Source: Staphylococcus ratti
GTDB taxonomy: Bacteria > Bacillota > Bacilli > Staphylococcales > Staphylococcaceae
Assembly (NCBI RefSeq): GCF_020883535.1
Contig: NZ_CP086654.1
Location: forward strand, 1,736,001-1,800,000
Direction: 5' to 3'
DNA length: 64,000 nt
Of the stretch, positions 51,722-60,652 are shown in pieces. A model generated the notes under the pieces. It was not told where the DNA came from. It ran no database searches and saw only the letters and a program-made list of their open reading frames with translations. The position numbers and the translations under genes were made by a program. The stretch's first letter is position 1. Each line of letters begins with the position of its first letter.

Positions 51722-51787
51722 TCCTTTAAGAGATAAAAGGATGTCTCCTATTCATATTACACCAACTATAGCAATCAACCTCGACAA

Positions 51788-51833
51788 AAAAATAAGACTT
51801 GTAAAGTCCTACTCCCGTACAAGTCTTATTTGT
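51788..51833 (-). terminator. Terminator of sufA
   Basis: A 14-bp perfect stem AAATAAGACTTGTA (51790-51803) pairs with TACAAGTCTTATTT (51818-51831), with T-runs on the minus side. It ends 5-6 nt after the sufA stop. Confidence 0.88.
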
Positions 51834-51837
51834 ACAT

Positions 51838-52197
51838 TTAGCAATCTTCCGGAGTGCCTGCAACTTTTGCCGTTCTAAAGGAACTGCCACATCCACATGA
51901 CGCAATGGCATTTGGATTTTCTATTTGAAATCCACCGCCCATTAATGATTGTTTATAATCAATTGTCGTTCCCTTTAAAATAGGTGCATCTTCTTTGTCG
52001 ACAAGCACTTTTAAACCATAAAACTCAAGTACTTCATCATTTTCGCTTGGTGCAGCTTCGGCAGTCATACCGTACGTAAGGCCCGTACAACCTCCACCAT
52101 TCACTTTAACTTTCAAATAACCATCTGGCATGTCATTTTGTTTTAACATGTCTTTAACTTCATAAGCTGCGGCTTCAGTCAGAATAACCGTTGACAT
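51838..52197 (-). CDS. sufA: A-type Fe-S carrier protein SufA (HesB/IscA family)
   Basis: This 119-aa carrier hands assembled Fe-S clusters to target proteins. The three ligand cysteines are present: Cys37 in NGGGCTGLTYGM and Cys101/Cys103 in SCGCGSSF. Length is standard. AGAAGGAGGGG precedes the ATG. It follows the YuzB-type gene by 16 nt in the same direction, so the two probably share a transcript. With nfu and sufT it makes three Fe-S maturation factors in this window. Confidence 0.93.
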   Translation of the reverse strand: MSTVILTEAAAYEVKDMLKQNDMPDGYLKVKVNGGGCTGLTYGMTAEAAPSENDEVLEFYGLKVLVDKEDAPILKGTTIDYKQSLMGGGFQIENPNAIASCGCGSSFRTAKVAGTPEDC

Positions 52198-52213
52198 TAT
52201 AAAACCCCTCCTT

Positions 52214-52450
52214 CTAAAAAATCCAAGTTGTTTCTATATGTGCATAAATATTTTGTAATAATTCGTCTGGTGTATTGCCTTCTATTAAATCCCCGTTCAC
52301 AAGTGCATAAAGCCCCGATGAACAAATCCCACATTGCTGTAGGCATCCATAATCGAGCACATCCACATTGGGATCACTTTCTAATGTTTGATAAACAGAT
52401 TCAGAACCCCGCGCCATATTAGAGATACAAAACTCAACAATAGGATTCAT
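52214..52450 (-). CDS. YuzB/DUF1450 family protein (UPF0349)
   Basis: This 78-aa cytosolic protein has conserved Cys8, Cys36, Cys40 and Cys43 (C-x3-C-x2-C in [12 protein letters not shown]). It is similar in layout to thioredoxin-like [2Fe-2S] ferredoxins. Sequence and length match the UPF0349/YuzB family. AGAAGGTG precedes the ATG. Coupling to sufA suggests a redox or Fe-S role, but function is unproven. Confidence 0.85.
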   Translation of the reverse strand: MNPIVEFCISNMARGSESVYQTLESDPNVDVLDYGCLQQCGICSSGLYALVNGDLIEGNTPDELLQNIYAHIETTWIF

Positions 52451-52526
52451 GTTTCACCTTCTAGCATATCTTTTTTAGTATTCTCATTATAACAAACTCT
52501 GCCACTTCATTCTATGGCCCCCTCTT

Positions 52527-52544
52527 ATTTAAAGCGCTTTAAAT
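52527..52544. promoter_or_regulatory. 18-bp perfect palindrome between YuzB and NDH-2-like genes
   Basis: ATTTAAAGCGCTTTAAAT is a perfect palindrome between divergent genes. Its core AAAGCGCTTT is that of a cre site, but the flanking TG/CA bases are missing, so CcpA binding would be weak. It could be another operator. Confidence 0.4.
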
Positions 52545-52796
52545 CGTTTGTCTTTTATTATAGAATCACTTACTCTAAATCCCCCATAACTTATACAATG
52601 ATTACACTGTTTATAACTAAAAATATGTCTGAAATTTGACATTTGTTTGTACGTCAAATCAAAAACGTTTATAATTAAATATGAATAATGATATCTGAAT
52701 TTCATTCTTTTACGAGGCACTTCCAATATGTTGAAGGGGTCTAAAACATATTGTCTGGAGAAATCATATAAAATCAACATTAAAGGGGAATTTATA

Positions 52797-53861
52797 ATGA
52801 AGAATTTAGTATTATTAGGCGGCGGTTACGGTAATATGCGTATTTTATCACGAATCTTACCTGATTCTTTACCAGAGGAGTATAGAGTAACACTTATTGA
52901 TCGCATGCCATATCATGGCTTAAAAACAGAGTTTTATGCGCTTGCTGCAGGTTCTAAATCTGATAAAGACGTTCGTGTCAGCTTTCCAAAGTCAGAACGT
53001 ATGAATATCGTGTATGGCGAAATTACTGACATTGATTTAGAACAACAAATCATTTCTGTTGGCCAAACACGTGTCGACTATGATGATCTAATTATAGGAT
53101 TAGGTTGTGAAGATAAATATCATAATGTTCCTGGAGCTAAAGATCATACATACAGCATTCAAACTTTGCAAAAAGCACGTAAAACGTATCATGATATCAG
53201 TGAATTACCATCAAATTCACAGGTCGGTATCGTAGGTGCAGGTTTAAGTGGTATTGAACTTGCAAGTGCATTACGTGAAAGTCGCAGTGATATTGAAATC
53301 TTTTTATACGATAGAGGCGATCGTATTTTAAATCAGTTTCCAGAAAAATTAAGTAACTATGTTAAAAAATGGTTTGACCAACATGATGTCACTGTTGTGC
53401 CGAATTCAGACATTGTGAAAGTAGAACCGGGCATTCTCTATAATAAAGATACCAAAAATGAACATGACTTGATCGTCTGGACAGCAGGGATTCAACCTGT
53501 CGAACTCGTGCGCAATTTACCTATTGATTTAAGTCGAAGTAACCGTGTTATCTTAAATCAATATCATCAAATTCCAACGCATCCAAATGTTTACGTCGTT
53601 GGAGATTGTGCTGATTTACCTCATGCGCCAAGTGCACAGTTGGCTGAAGAACAAGCTGATCAAATCGCAACTGTTTTAAAAACGCTATGGGAAGGTAAAA
53701 CACTTCCTGAACAAATGCCAGAAATTAAAATTCAAGGCTTCTTAGGTTCATTAGGTGAGAAAAAAGGCTTTGCTTACTTAATGGATAAAACTGTTACGGG
53801 TCGCCTTGCTTCCATTTTAAAATCAGGTGTGCTTTGGTTATACAAATACCATAATGGTTAA
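52797..53861 (+). CDS. NDH-2-like FAD/NAD(P) oxidoreductase (YutJ/NdhF type)
   Basis: This 354-aa flavoprotein is related to type II NADH dehydrogenases. The FAD motif VLLGGGYGNM (residues 4-13), the NAD(P) motif VGIVGAGLSGIELASAL (about 144-160) and the second FAD motif VYVVGDCADL (about 265) are present. It is shorter than Ndh in this window and diverges in the quinone-site and C-terminal region, which ends WLYKYHNG. I start at the ATG at 52797 with AAAGGGG 7-8 nt upstream; 23 in-frame upstream codons are disregarded. The electron acceptor is not certain. Confidence 0.85.
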   Translation: MKNLVLLGGGYGNMRILSRILPDSLPEEYRVTLIDRMPYHGLKTEFYALAAGSKSDKDVRVSFPKSERMNIVYGEITDIDLEQQIISVGQTRVDYDDLIIGLGCEDKYHNVPGAKDHTYSIQTLQKARKTYHDISELPSNSQVGIVGAGLSGIELASALRESRSDIEIFLYDRGDRILNQFPEKLSNYVKKWFDQHDVTVVPNSDIVKVEPGILYNKDTKNEHDLIVWTAGIQPVELVRNLPIDLSRSNRVILNQYHQIPTHPNVYVVGDCADLPHAPSAQLAEEQADQIATVLKTLWEGKTLPEQMPEIKIQGFLGSLGEKKGFAYLMDKTVTGRLASILKSGVLWLYKYHNG

Positions 53862-54124
53862 GTAGTTCTAACTTTGCTTAAAAACAATCCATATACTTAA
53901 AAACGTGACGCGTAATTCTATCACACTGGATTGCTGCGCCACGTTTTTTGTAAATATACACCACTATCATTATCGCACCCAAAATTGTTCTCCTGGCCTT
54001 TCAATTATGAAAAGGGAACTGCCATAAGTAATATTGTTTGTCATAGGTTCTTAATCCAAAACCAAATAAAAATTAGACCTTTATATAAGATCAGTATTTT
54101 GTTCTCTTTGTTTCTCAATCATTA
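53862..54124. other. Gap between NDH-2-like and YuzD-type genes
   Basis: This 263-bp gap holds the terminator at 53899-53949. The rest (53950-54124) is AT-rich and holds no convincing gene; an 80-codon open frame there lacks a ribosome site and recognisable sequence. Confidence 0.55.
53899..53949 (+). terminator. Terminator after NDH-2-like gene
   Basis: A 13-bp stem with one mismatch, AAAAACGTGACGC (53899-53911), pairs with GCGCCACGTTTTT (53936-53948) and is followed by a T. The 24-nt loop is long for an intrinsic terminator. Confidence 0.75.
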
Positions 54125-54445
54125 TTACTTGTTGAAATGTTCATCTATAAAACGTGTAATAGGCTTAATTTGAACGTAACCATCCGTTACATACTCATCA
54201 TTCATTGTCACAAGTGGATAAAACAATTCATCTTCATTGATTTGCTCAATATAATGTTGATCGTGATCCGATAAACCTTCTGTATCTTTTTCAATATCGA
54301 TGTACGTATATTCAAAATCAATGTTTGGATATTTACGCGCTAAAATAGATTGCAACCAATCATACGTGTTACGTGAACTTGGCGCATTCACACAACTAGC
54401 GCAGATGTCATCAGCTCCATAAACAACAACGCTCACTTTAGTCAC
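54125..54445 (-). CDS. YuzD/DUF1462 family protein
   Basis: This 106-aa small protein has a thioredoxin-like fold signature. VVVYGADDICASCVNAPSSRNTYDWL has Cys15 and Cys18 in a C-x2-C at the end of the first strand. VTMNDEYVTDGYVQIKPI near the C-terminus would supply the second half. The start is GTG, with AGAGGGG about 8 nt upstream. It is divergent from nfu, as in related genomes. A redox role is likely but unproven. Confidence 0.82.
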   Translation of the reverse strand: MTKVSVVVYGADDICASCVNAPSSRNTYDWLQSILARKYPNIDFEYTYIDIEKDTEGLSDHDQHYIEQINEDELFYPLVTMNDEYVTDGYVQIKPITRFIDEHFNK

Positions 54446-54550
54446 TAAGAATCCCCTCTCATTTTCAAATATAGATTTTTACTACTGATTCTATTATAAT
54501 AAAAAAATAAGAGTAATTAGAACCATTTAACTTGAAAGGAGGCATTTTAC

Positions 54551-54793
54551 ATGCCAACTGAAAATGCAACAATGTATGACCAAGTTGCTGAGGTCATCGA
54601 AAGATTACGTCCTTTCTTATTACGCGATGGCGGAGATTGCGAACTCGTAGATGTTGAAGATGGCATCGTTAAACTTCAATTGTTAGGTGCATGTGGTACA
54701 TGTCCTAGTAGTACAATTACATTAAAAGCAGGTATTGAACGCGCGCTTGTGGAAGAAGTACCGGGTGTCATTGAAGTTGAACAAGTCTTTTAA
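54551..54793 (+). CDS. nfu: Fe-S cluster carrier Nfu (NifU C-terminal family)
   Basis: This 80-aa Nfu-type scaffold/carrier binds a [4Fe-4S] cluster between two subunits and delivers it to apo-enzymes. The ligand pair is Cys48 and Cys51 in GACGTCPSS; Cys30 is additional. The family start [16 protein letters not shown] is intact. AAAGGAGG lies 8-9 nt before the ATG. It is single-gene, with no clear hairpin directly after it. Confidence 0.93.
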   Translation: MPTENATMYDQVAEVIERLRPFLLRDGGDCELVDVEDGIVKLQLLGACGTCPSSTITLKAGIERALVEEVPGVIEVEQVF

Positions 54794-54912
54794 CATATTA
54801 AAAAGATTAAAACTTTCACATTGCCTTAGCCTAAAATCAGACTGAGGCATGACGTTTGTATATAGGGCCGTCGTACTATCCTGCCCATTCTCTTTTATGA
54901 TATACACACATT

Positions 54913-54950
54913 AAAAACCAGTAGCATACTTGAGCATGCTACTGGTTTTT
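54913..54950 (-). terminator. Terminator of the dlt operon
   Basis: A 15-bp perfect stem AAAAACCAGTAGCAT (54913-54927) pairs with ATGCTACTGGTTTTT (54936-54950). It lies 2 nt after the dltD stop and is symmetric enough to stop transcripts in either direction. Confidence 0.92.
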
Positions 54951-54952
54951 TA

Positions 54953-56101
54953 TTATGACTGAATATGTTTTTCAATTTGTTTTGTTAATTCAACTAAACC
55001 ACGCCACCCGATATGAACTGAGTCACTCATTACATATGGTCGATAGTCTTGGTCAGTCATGTCGTATACTTTACCACCACGAGATGTAATTGTTTTCACA
55101 ATTTTTTCATCTACTTTTTGACGACGCTCTTTACTAACGTGAATCGAATCATACCATTTTCCATTAACTGGCAACACAACATATTGTACATCCGCATTCG
55201 CGGCGTTCATTGTATCTACCAATAATGCTAGATCTTTAAACTCTGGTGAATTTAAACGGAACTCATATTGACGATCGATAGGACGCTTATTCTTTTTGAT
55301 TAACTTCCAATACGAATCTTTAATACGGTAAGGGTTAGAAGAACTATGCTTTTTACCATAAATCTCTGCTTCCTTATCGAGTTGTTCATAACTTTTCGTA
55401 TTCAATTTAGATTTATCTACTAATTTCGTTAATTTATCCGTTTCCGGGGATAACGAAATATAGCTTTTTAAGATTTCTATTTTTTCTAAATGATTCGCAT
55501 AAAATGGGTTGAGGTAATGTCCTTCAACCTTCCCTGTTTTAGCGACTTTCTTTAAAAAAGCATCTTTTTTATTTGTTTTAAAATGTAATAACCGTTGCGC
55601 TAAACGTTGTTTTAGATGATTCGGTATGTTTGGATTATCGAAATATTGGTTAATTTGCACTTTTGAGGCACGGCCTAAATAGTTGTTTTCTAAAATACCA
55701 TTCCGCGTAAACCACTGTGGCGAAATAATAATTGTCATTTTTTTACCTTTTAACTGATCATACTGTGCCCCTAACGCAAGCGTTTGTAATAAATCAGTCT
55801 GTCCCCCTGTACCAACATAGAATAAATCAGGCTGCTTTCCTTTTAATAAGATTAGCGGTTGGAACGGGTCATCTTTACGAAGCTCACTTGAGCCATAGAC
55901 AGGGTAAAAGTTTTTATCTTTCAACATTGCATGCTGAATTGATGAACCTTTAATGACGTTATCTGTATTTGCCACTTGTTGTGTTAACAGTTTTTTATGT
56001 GACCAATTGGGCTGAAGCCACGAAGCAGGTATTAAAACAAACGCACCAAATAACAGTGCACTAACAAGAAATGCTATAAGTGCGGGATACTTTAGCTTCA
56101 T
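54953..56101 (-). CDS. dltD: D-alanyl-lipoteichoic acid biosynthesis protein DltD
   Basis: This 382-aa membrane-anchored SGNH-type hydrolase/acyltransferase works in the last stage of D-alanine transfer to lipoteichoic acid. A single N-terminal helix (about residues 7-26) anchors an extracytoplasmic domain. The nucleophile block is [15 protein letters not shown] (Ser near 72), and the C-terminal block [12 protein letters not shown] carries the Asp and His. Length is standard. It overlaps dltC by 4 nt (ATGA) and ends at a strong terminator. Confidence 0.95.
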   Translation of the reverse strand: MKLKYPALIAFLVSALLFGAFVLIPASWLQPNWSHKKLLTQQVANTDNVIKGSSIQHAMLKDKNFYPVYGSSELRKDDPFQPLILLKGKQPDLFYVGTGGQTDLLQTLALGAQYDQLKGKKMTIIISPQWFTRNGILENNYLGRASKVQINQYFDNPNIPNHLKQRLAQRLLHFKTNKKDAFLKKVAKTGKVEGHYLNPFYANHLEKIEILKSYISLSPETDKLTKLVDKSKLNTKSYEQLDKEAEIYGKKHSSSNPYRIKDSYWKLIKKNKRPIDRQYEFRLNSPEFKDLALLVDTMNAANADVQYVVLPVNGKWYDSIHVSKERRQKVDEKIVKTITSRGGKVYDMTDQDYRPYVMSDSVHIGWRGLVELTKQIEKHIQS

Positions 56102-56334
56102 TGTAATTCAGTTAAAACTTCTACAATTTTATTTGGTGTTGCCCATGCTTCACGATCAAAATCCATAATTGATACTTCGATATCCAATTCATTTTGAATT
56201 GCTAAAATAAGTTGAACTGTTTGCATAGAATCTAATATACCCTCATCAAATAAACGAACATCTGGTTGTTCTTTTACAATACTATCTTCTGTTACATCTT
56301 CTAAAATATTTAATACTTGTTCTCTAAATTCCAT
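56098..56334 (-). CDS. dltC: D-alanyl carrier protein DltC
   Basis: This 78-aa acyl-carrier-like protein has the 4'-phosphopantetheine Ser36 in [14 protein letters not shown]. DltA loads D-alanine on it, and DltB takes it for export. I use the ATG at 56334 with AGGAG 8 nt upstream, which gives the family length; a GTG three codons earlier overlaps the ribosome site. It lies 16 nt after the dltB stop and overlaps dltD by 4 nt. Confidence 0.95.
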   Translation of the reverse strand: MEFREQVLNILEDVTEDSIVKEQPDVRLFDEGILDSMQTVQLILAIQNELDIEVSIMDFDREAWATPNKIVEVLTELQ

Positions 56335-56350
56335 ATCAATCACTCCTAAA

Positions 56351-57571
56351 TTAAATCAGTTTCCCTGAGAATATTAAAAGTCCAAATGCTATAAAGTGGA
56401 AAGTAATAAGGATACCCATTACATTGAAAAACGGATGTTTAAGTTGACCAAAACGTTTTTTACGCCATCTTTCATAATAAGCATATCCAATAAATAATGC
56501 TGCATGGAATAAACCATAAATAATGTAATGCCATTCAAGCCCATGCCATATCCCCATAATTCCGAAATTGATTAAAAATGCTAAATTTGATATATGGAAT
56601 GTTGATTTCATATATTTCTTTTTCGTCATAAAAAAGACGATACGCATATATACACAATCTCTGAACCAGAAAGAAAGCGACATGTGCCAACGGTTCCAGA
56701 AATCTTTAATATTTTTAGCCATAAATGGTTTATTGAAGTTCATTGGTGTTTGAACACCTAAAATATAACTAAAGGCTACTGCAAACAAACTGTAACCTGC
56801 AAAATCAAAGAAAATATAGAATGTATAGCCATACATGTAAATCCAGTAATCTGTAAATGACGTTAAATGTCCACCCATTGGGGTAGTTACATATTTCTGA
56901 ATTAAGAATGCCACAATGTATTTGTATAAGAATCCGAGCATAACATAATGGATGGCTTTTTCTAAAAGTTGTCTATATTGCGCTGAATCTGGCACTTTCT
57001 TTTCATCTTTGACAAAACGTCTAAAGCGATCAATCGGACCAGATGAAATTGTTGGGAAGAATGTCATAAACGCCAACAATTTCTTAAGTGGTATTTCTTT
57101 GATTGAGTGATCACGGATTTCCATAATCAACTGAATACTCTTAAACGCTATATAAGAAATACCTAAAAATCCAAACATACTTAATAGTTTGGAACTGTAC
57201 ATATGTACTTGTCCCGTCCCTAGCCAAGAACTCATAAGAATTTTAACGATAATTAATGGTAATAAGGATAAGAAAAGTACAGTGACATATAATGCTGTAG
57301 AGTTGCTCTCTTTATTTTTATTTAATTTTTCATAGCCTTTAATCAATAAAACTTGCCAAATGATGTAAAGGAAAAACGTTATCGTATGATAACTTAAATA
57401 TTTAATACCTAAAAAATTGTACTTGTGATCAGCAAAAATGATGATCAACATGACAATTGTACTGAGTGCATTATAAATCTTTGATCGTTTACTAAACAAT
57501 CCTAATATAATAATAGGAAGTAAAATGATAAATGCAATCAAGAAAAAGTGCAATGAACCATATGGTGTCAT
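56351..57571 (-). CDS. dltB: D-alanyl transfer protein DltB (MBOAT family)
   Basis: This 406-aa MBOAT membrane protein moves D-alanine across the membrane to DltD and lipoteichoic acid. About a dozen helices are visible. The conserved [19 protein letters not shown] (about residues 288-306) and the catalytic His in [17 protein letters not shown] (about 340) are intact. The first codons overlap the dltA stop by 4 nt. No C-terminal truncation is visible. Confidence 0.95.
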   Translation of the reverse strand: MTPYGSLHFFLIAFIILLPIIILGLFSKRSKIYNALSTIVMLIIIFADHKYNFLGIKYLSYHTITFFLYIIWQVLLIKGYEKLNKNKESNSTALYVTVLFLSLLPLIIVKILMSSWLGTGQVHMYSSKLLSMFGFLGISYIAFKSIQLIMEIRDHSIKEIPLKKLLAFMTFFPTISSGPIDRFRRFVKDEKKVPDSAQYRQLLEKAIHYVMLGFLYKYIVAFLIQKYVTTPMGGHLTSFTDYWIYMYGYTFYIFFDFAGYSLFAVAFSYILGVQTPMNFNKPFMAKNIKDFWNRWHMSLSFWFRDCVYMRIVFFMTKKKYMKSTFHISNLAFLINFGIMGIWHGLEWHYIIYGLFHAALFIGYAYYERWRKKRFGQLKHPFFNVMGILITFHFIAFGLLIFSGKLI

Positions 57572-59022
57572 GATTGATATACCTCGTTAATCATTTTTCG
57601 GTCAATTTTACCATTATTATTTAATGGCATTTGTTCCACGCATACCCATTGTTGTGGAATCATATAGTCCGGTAATTCTTGTTTGATACGTTGTTTAATC
57701 GCTTTAACTGCTTCTTTTTCATCTAGATCTTGTGATGAAAGCTGTACAACACCTTTAAGCAATTTTACCTTGTTATTTTTGCGCACTGGCACTACCATAG
57801 CGTTACTAATTTCGTCTAAGCGATTCAATTTTGCTTCGATTTCTTCAAGCTCCATTCGATAACCGTTATATTTAATTTGGTTATCGATACGTCCTTGAAT
57901 GAACCATTGATTATTTTCAAATTTTGCGCTATCACCAGTTAAGTAGCCTCGTGTTTTATTTGTTTCAAAAAACACACGTGCACTACGCTCTGGGTCTTTC
58001 ACATATCCTGCACTTACGCATGATCCTTCAATGACAAGTTCATTCTCTTCTGTCACACGTAATGCTACACCAGGTCTTGGTACACCGATAGGTACACTTT
58101 CAAACTGCTCTAATACGTCTTCTGTCACTAAGATACTTGTAATTGCTACAGTTGCTTCAGTTGGACCATACGTATTATAAATTGCAGAATTAGGGAATTG
58201 TTTTAATAAACGTTGTGCCGATTTATGTCCAAAAACTTCACCACAGAATAAAAATGTCGATGTGTTCGGCATTTGTTCTGCATTAAATGAAGGTAATAAT
58301 AAGCACATTTCCATAAATGACGGTGTAGATACCCATACATCTATCGGTTGTGAAACGAATAATTCGTGCAATGCTTTCGGGTTAATAATCATGTCTTTAG
58401 ACACAAATTGAATCGTTCCCCCAGAAACTAGCGCTGGATATATCGTCATCACAGATAGGTCAAAAGAAAGCGGTGCTTGGTTTAACCAAACTTGTCCTTC
58501 TTTATTTTGGTTTAAATCATCTACCCAATGCGCAAAATCTACTAGACTATCATAATAAATCTGCACACCTTTAGGTTCCCCTGTCGAACCCGATGTAAAA
58601 ATCGTATATGCAATAGAATCTGGACGAATGTTTGAAACGTGTTCTTTTACACCTGTCAACTTCAATGATTCCACGTCAACGACCTTTACATTGTCAATCG
58701 TCATTGTGTCGGTCATTGTATTTAAAAATAAACTTGGTTGAATCCTGTTAACGATAGATTCGATACGATTGACTGGAATCGAATAATCAATCGGTACATA
58801 GCCACATCCTGCTTTTAATGCTGCAATCATTCCCACAATCATATAGGGCGACATATGTCCATAAACGACAATCGGTTGTGTTGCGTTCTTAAGTTGTAAT
58901 GCAAGTTCGTTCGAATATGTCTCTAATTCGGAATAAGTTAATGTGTTAGTCTGATGTTGCACCGCATTTTTCTTTGGAGTGGTTTCACTAAAATAACGAA
59001 TTGCCTCTAAAATATCTCTCAT
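57568..59022 (-). CDS. dltA: D-alanine--D-alanyl carrier protein ligase DltA
   Basis: This 484-aa ANL-superfamily enzyme adenylates D-alanine and loads it on DltC. The P-loop-like motif YTIFTSGSTGEPKGVQ (about residues 143-158) is followed by YNTYGPTEATVAIT and the hinge/C-terminal GYRMELEEIEAKL with NNGKIDRKMI at the end. I prefer the ATG at 59022 (MRDILEAIRYF), 8 nt after AGGAG; the ATG two codons upstream lies too near the ribosome site. dltX precedes it. Confidence 0.95.
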   Translation of the reverse strand: MRDILEAIRYFSETTPKKNAVQHQTNTLTYSELETYSNELALQLKNATQPIVVYGHMSPYMIVGMIAALKAGCGYVPIDYSIPVNRIESIVNRIQPSLFLNTMTDTMTIDNVKVVDVESLKLTGVKEHVSNIRPDSIAYTIFTSGSTGEPKGVQIYYDSLVDFAHWVDDLNQNKEGQVWLNQAPLSFDLSVMTIYPALVSGGTIQFVSKDMIINPKALHELFVSQPIDVWVSTPSFMEMCLLLPSFNAEQMPNTSTFLFCGEVFGHKSAQRLLKQFPNSAIYNTYGPTEATVAITSILVTEDVLEQFESVPIGVPRPGVALRVTEENELVIEGSCVSAGYVKDPERSARVFFETNKTRGYLTGDSAKFENNQWFIQGRIDNQIKYNGYRMELEEIEAKLNRLDEISNAMVVPVRKNNKVKLLKGVVQLSSQDLDEKEAVKAIKQRIKQELPDYMIPQQWVCVEQMPLNNNGKIDRKMINEVYQS

Positions 59023-59041
59023 CGTCATTACTCCTTAAATA

Positions 59042-59173
59042 TTAAAATTCATTGTAGACAAATGTACTTTGTGCACCACCGTCTCCGTACAACAAATACA
59101 AAGCCATCATAATAGCAAAATAGAATACCATTAATAAAAATGACTTTAGATACACATGATTTGCCAATTTCAT
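59042..59173 (-). CDS. dltX: Teichoic acid D-Ala incorporation-associated protein DltX
   Basis: This 43-residue small membrane protein begins the dlt operon. It has a short basic N-terminus (MKLANHVYLKS), one helix (about residues 11-29), a GDGGAQ turn and the conserved C-terminus FVYNEF, the DltX hallmark that contacts DltB/DltD. It lies 19 nt before the dltA start at 59022, so the operon is dltXABCD. The ribosome site (GAGAAGTGA) is weak. Confidence 0.9.
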   Translation of the reverse strand: MKLANHVYLKSFLLMVFYFAIMMALYLLYGDGGAQSTFVYNEF

Positions 59174-59678
59174 AGTACGTCACTTCTCTTCTTTAAAAAT
59201 TGTCGTGCATAGAACTGGTGATTCAGAAGTGAACAATGTGCCCCATCTTTCGAACATTGACTTCCTTTAAGTTTATTCCCAAAACATAAAACATACTTCA
59301 CATTTCTCATTCATCTGTTCCATTCATTTACACACGTAATATTATAATACTATTCACTCATTATATCTCGTATTTCGAATAATTTAAGTAAATTTTAAAC
59401 TAAATCAGACTTAAGTCTTAGAAATATATTTTACTAAAAATTTAGCTTCTCCTACAAGTCTATTTCACTCTAATTTCGTATTGTCATGCTTAACTTAATC
59501 CCATAGTTGAGGACTCTATGAAACCTAGTAAATTAGCACTAAAACAAAATTTGAACAGAACCTTCACAATACAACAAAATTTGAGAAATCATTTTGCGTA
59601 TCGTTTCAGTTCTGTTCAAAATTAAAATACTTTTTTTCTAAACTCATCTCAACCATCATTTGCTCATACTTATAAAAA
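59174..59678. other. Long dlt upstream region
   Basis: This 505-bp non-coding region lies between the 3' end of the hydroxyacid dehydrogenase gene and dltX. It contains a large-loop hairpin (59550-59620), two ACAAAATTTGA direct repeats (59544 and 59574) and AT-rich candidates for the dlt promoter: minus-strand TATAAT at 59360-59365 and at 59341-59346, with no good -35. No ORF was seen. Confidence 0.55.
59541..59620 (-). terminator. Large-loop hairpin after hydroxyacid dehydrogenase operon
   Basis: A 12-bp perfect stem TTTGAACAGAAC (59550-59561) pairs with GTTCTGTTCAAA (59609-59620), leaving a 47-nt loop. The minus strand continues TTTTGTTTTAG. It is weaker than the other terminators here because of the loop. 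Confidence 0.55.
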
Positions 59679-60647
59679 CTACGCTTTATGCATAACTTGG
59701 TTACGCGCAGTTCTGTCATTGAAAACATCTTCAATATTAAGCACGCACGTTTGAATCATTTGGTCTCGCGTTAATACTGAAGCACTGCCAATGTGTGGTG
59801 TTACAATCACATTGGGGAATTTTAATAATGGATGATCCATTCGAATCGGTTCGTCGCGTACCACGTCTAGTCCAGCTCCTGCGATTTCACCATTTTCGAT
59901 AGCATCTACTAAGTCTTCCTCTACAACTAAATCACCACGTCTAATATTAATAAATATGGCATCTTTTCTCATTTTTTTAAATGCCTCATGATTGAAAACG
60001 TTTTGTGTTTCTGGAGTAGAAGGGGCTGTAGAAATAATAAAGTCACTTTCCTGAATTAACGTTTCAAAAGACGTGTAAAACGCGCCCAACTCGCTTTCGG
60101 CTTTTGCATTACGCGAGCGATTATGATATAGAATATCCGCATTAAAGCCTCTTAAACGTCTCGCAAACGCTCTGCCAATTTCACCCATACCAAATATGCC
60201 TACTTTTGATCGATAAATATCTTTACCTGCTAATAGATACGGCCCCCAACTTTCCCATTTACCTTCTTGTACATATTTTTCCGCTTCTACGATACGACGA
60301 GACGTTGCTAACATTAAAGCAAATCCTAACTCTGCCGTAGTTTCTGTTAATACGTGAGGCGTATTGGAGATAGCGACTTCATGACGTTCAGCTGCTGCTA
60401 AATCAATATTATCGTAACCCACTGCCATATTAGCAACAATTTTCAAATGTGGTGCTGCATGAAAAAGTGTCTCATCTATTTGTTCACTTAGTGTGACAAG
60501 TAAAGCTGTCTTATCTTTGGCAGCCTCTAAAAACTGCTCTCTTGGCATCGGCGTAAGATGATGATCCCATATTTCAACTTCAGCATATTGCTCTAAACGC
60601 GCTTTAAATTTTTCTGGTATCTGTCGCGTGACTAAAATTTTATTCAT
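59679..60647 (-). CDS. D-2-hydroxyacid dehydrogenase (glyoxylate/hydroxypyruvate reductase type)
   Basis: This 322-aa NAD(P)-dependent enzyme reduces 2-oxo acids to D-2-hydroxyacids. The nucleotide motif VGIFGMGEIGRAFARRL (about residues 149-165) and the family catalytic Arg/Glu/His triad are visible: NIRRGDLVVEEDL, GLDVVRDEP and VTPHIGSAS. I start at the ATG at 60647 (MNKILVTRQIP), 10 nt after GGGGG; an ATG three codons earlier overlaps the upstream stop but is too close to the ribosome site. It is the last gene of a three-gene operon. Confidence 0.88.
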   Translation of the reverse strand: MNKILVTRQIPEKFKARLEQYAEVEIWDHHLTPMPREQFLEAAKDKTALLVTLSEQIDETLFHAAPHLKIVANMAVGYDNIDLAAAERHEVAISNTPHVLTETTAELGFALMLATSRRIVEAEKYVQEGKWESWGPYLLAGKDIYRSKVGIFGMGEIGRAFARRLRGFNADILYHNRSRNAKAESELGAFYTSFETLIQESDFIISTAPSTPETQNVFNHEAFKKMRKDAIFINIRRGDLVVEEDLVDAIENGEIAGAGLDVVRDEPIRMDHPLLKFPNVIVTPHIGSASVLTRDQMIQTCVLNIEDVFNDRTARNQVMHKA

Positions 60648-60652
60648 AGGTA

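Noticed and set aside
53931..54173. 80-codon plus-strand open frame downstream of the NDH-2-like gene
   Set aside because: It begins inside a terminator, has no ribosome site, has an unlike-protein composition and overlaps the yuzD-type gene antisense.
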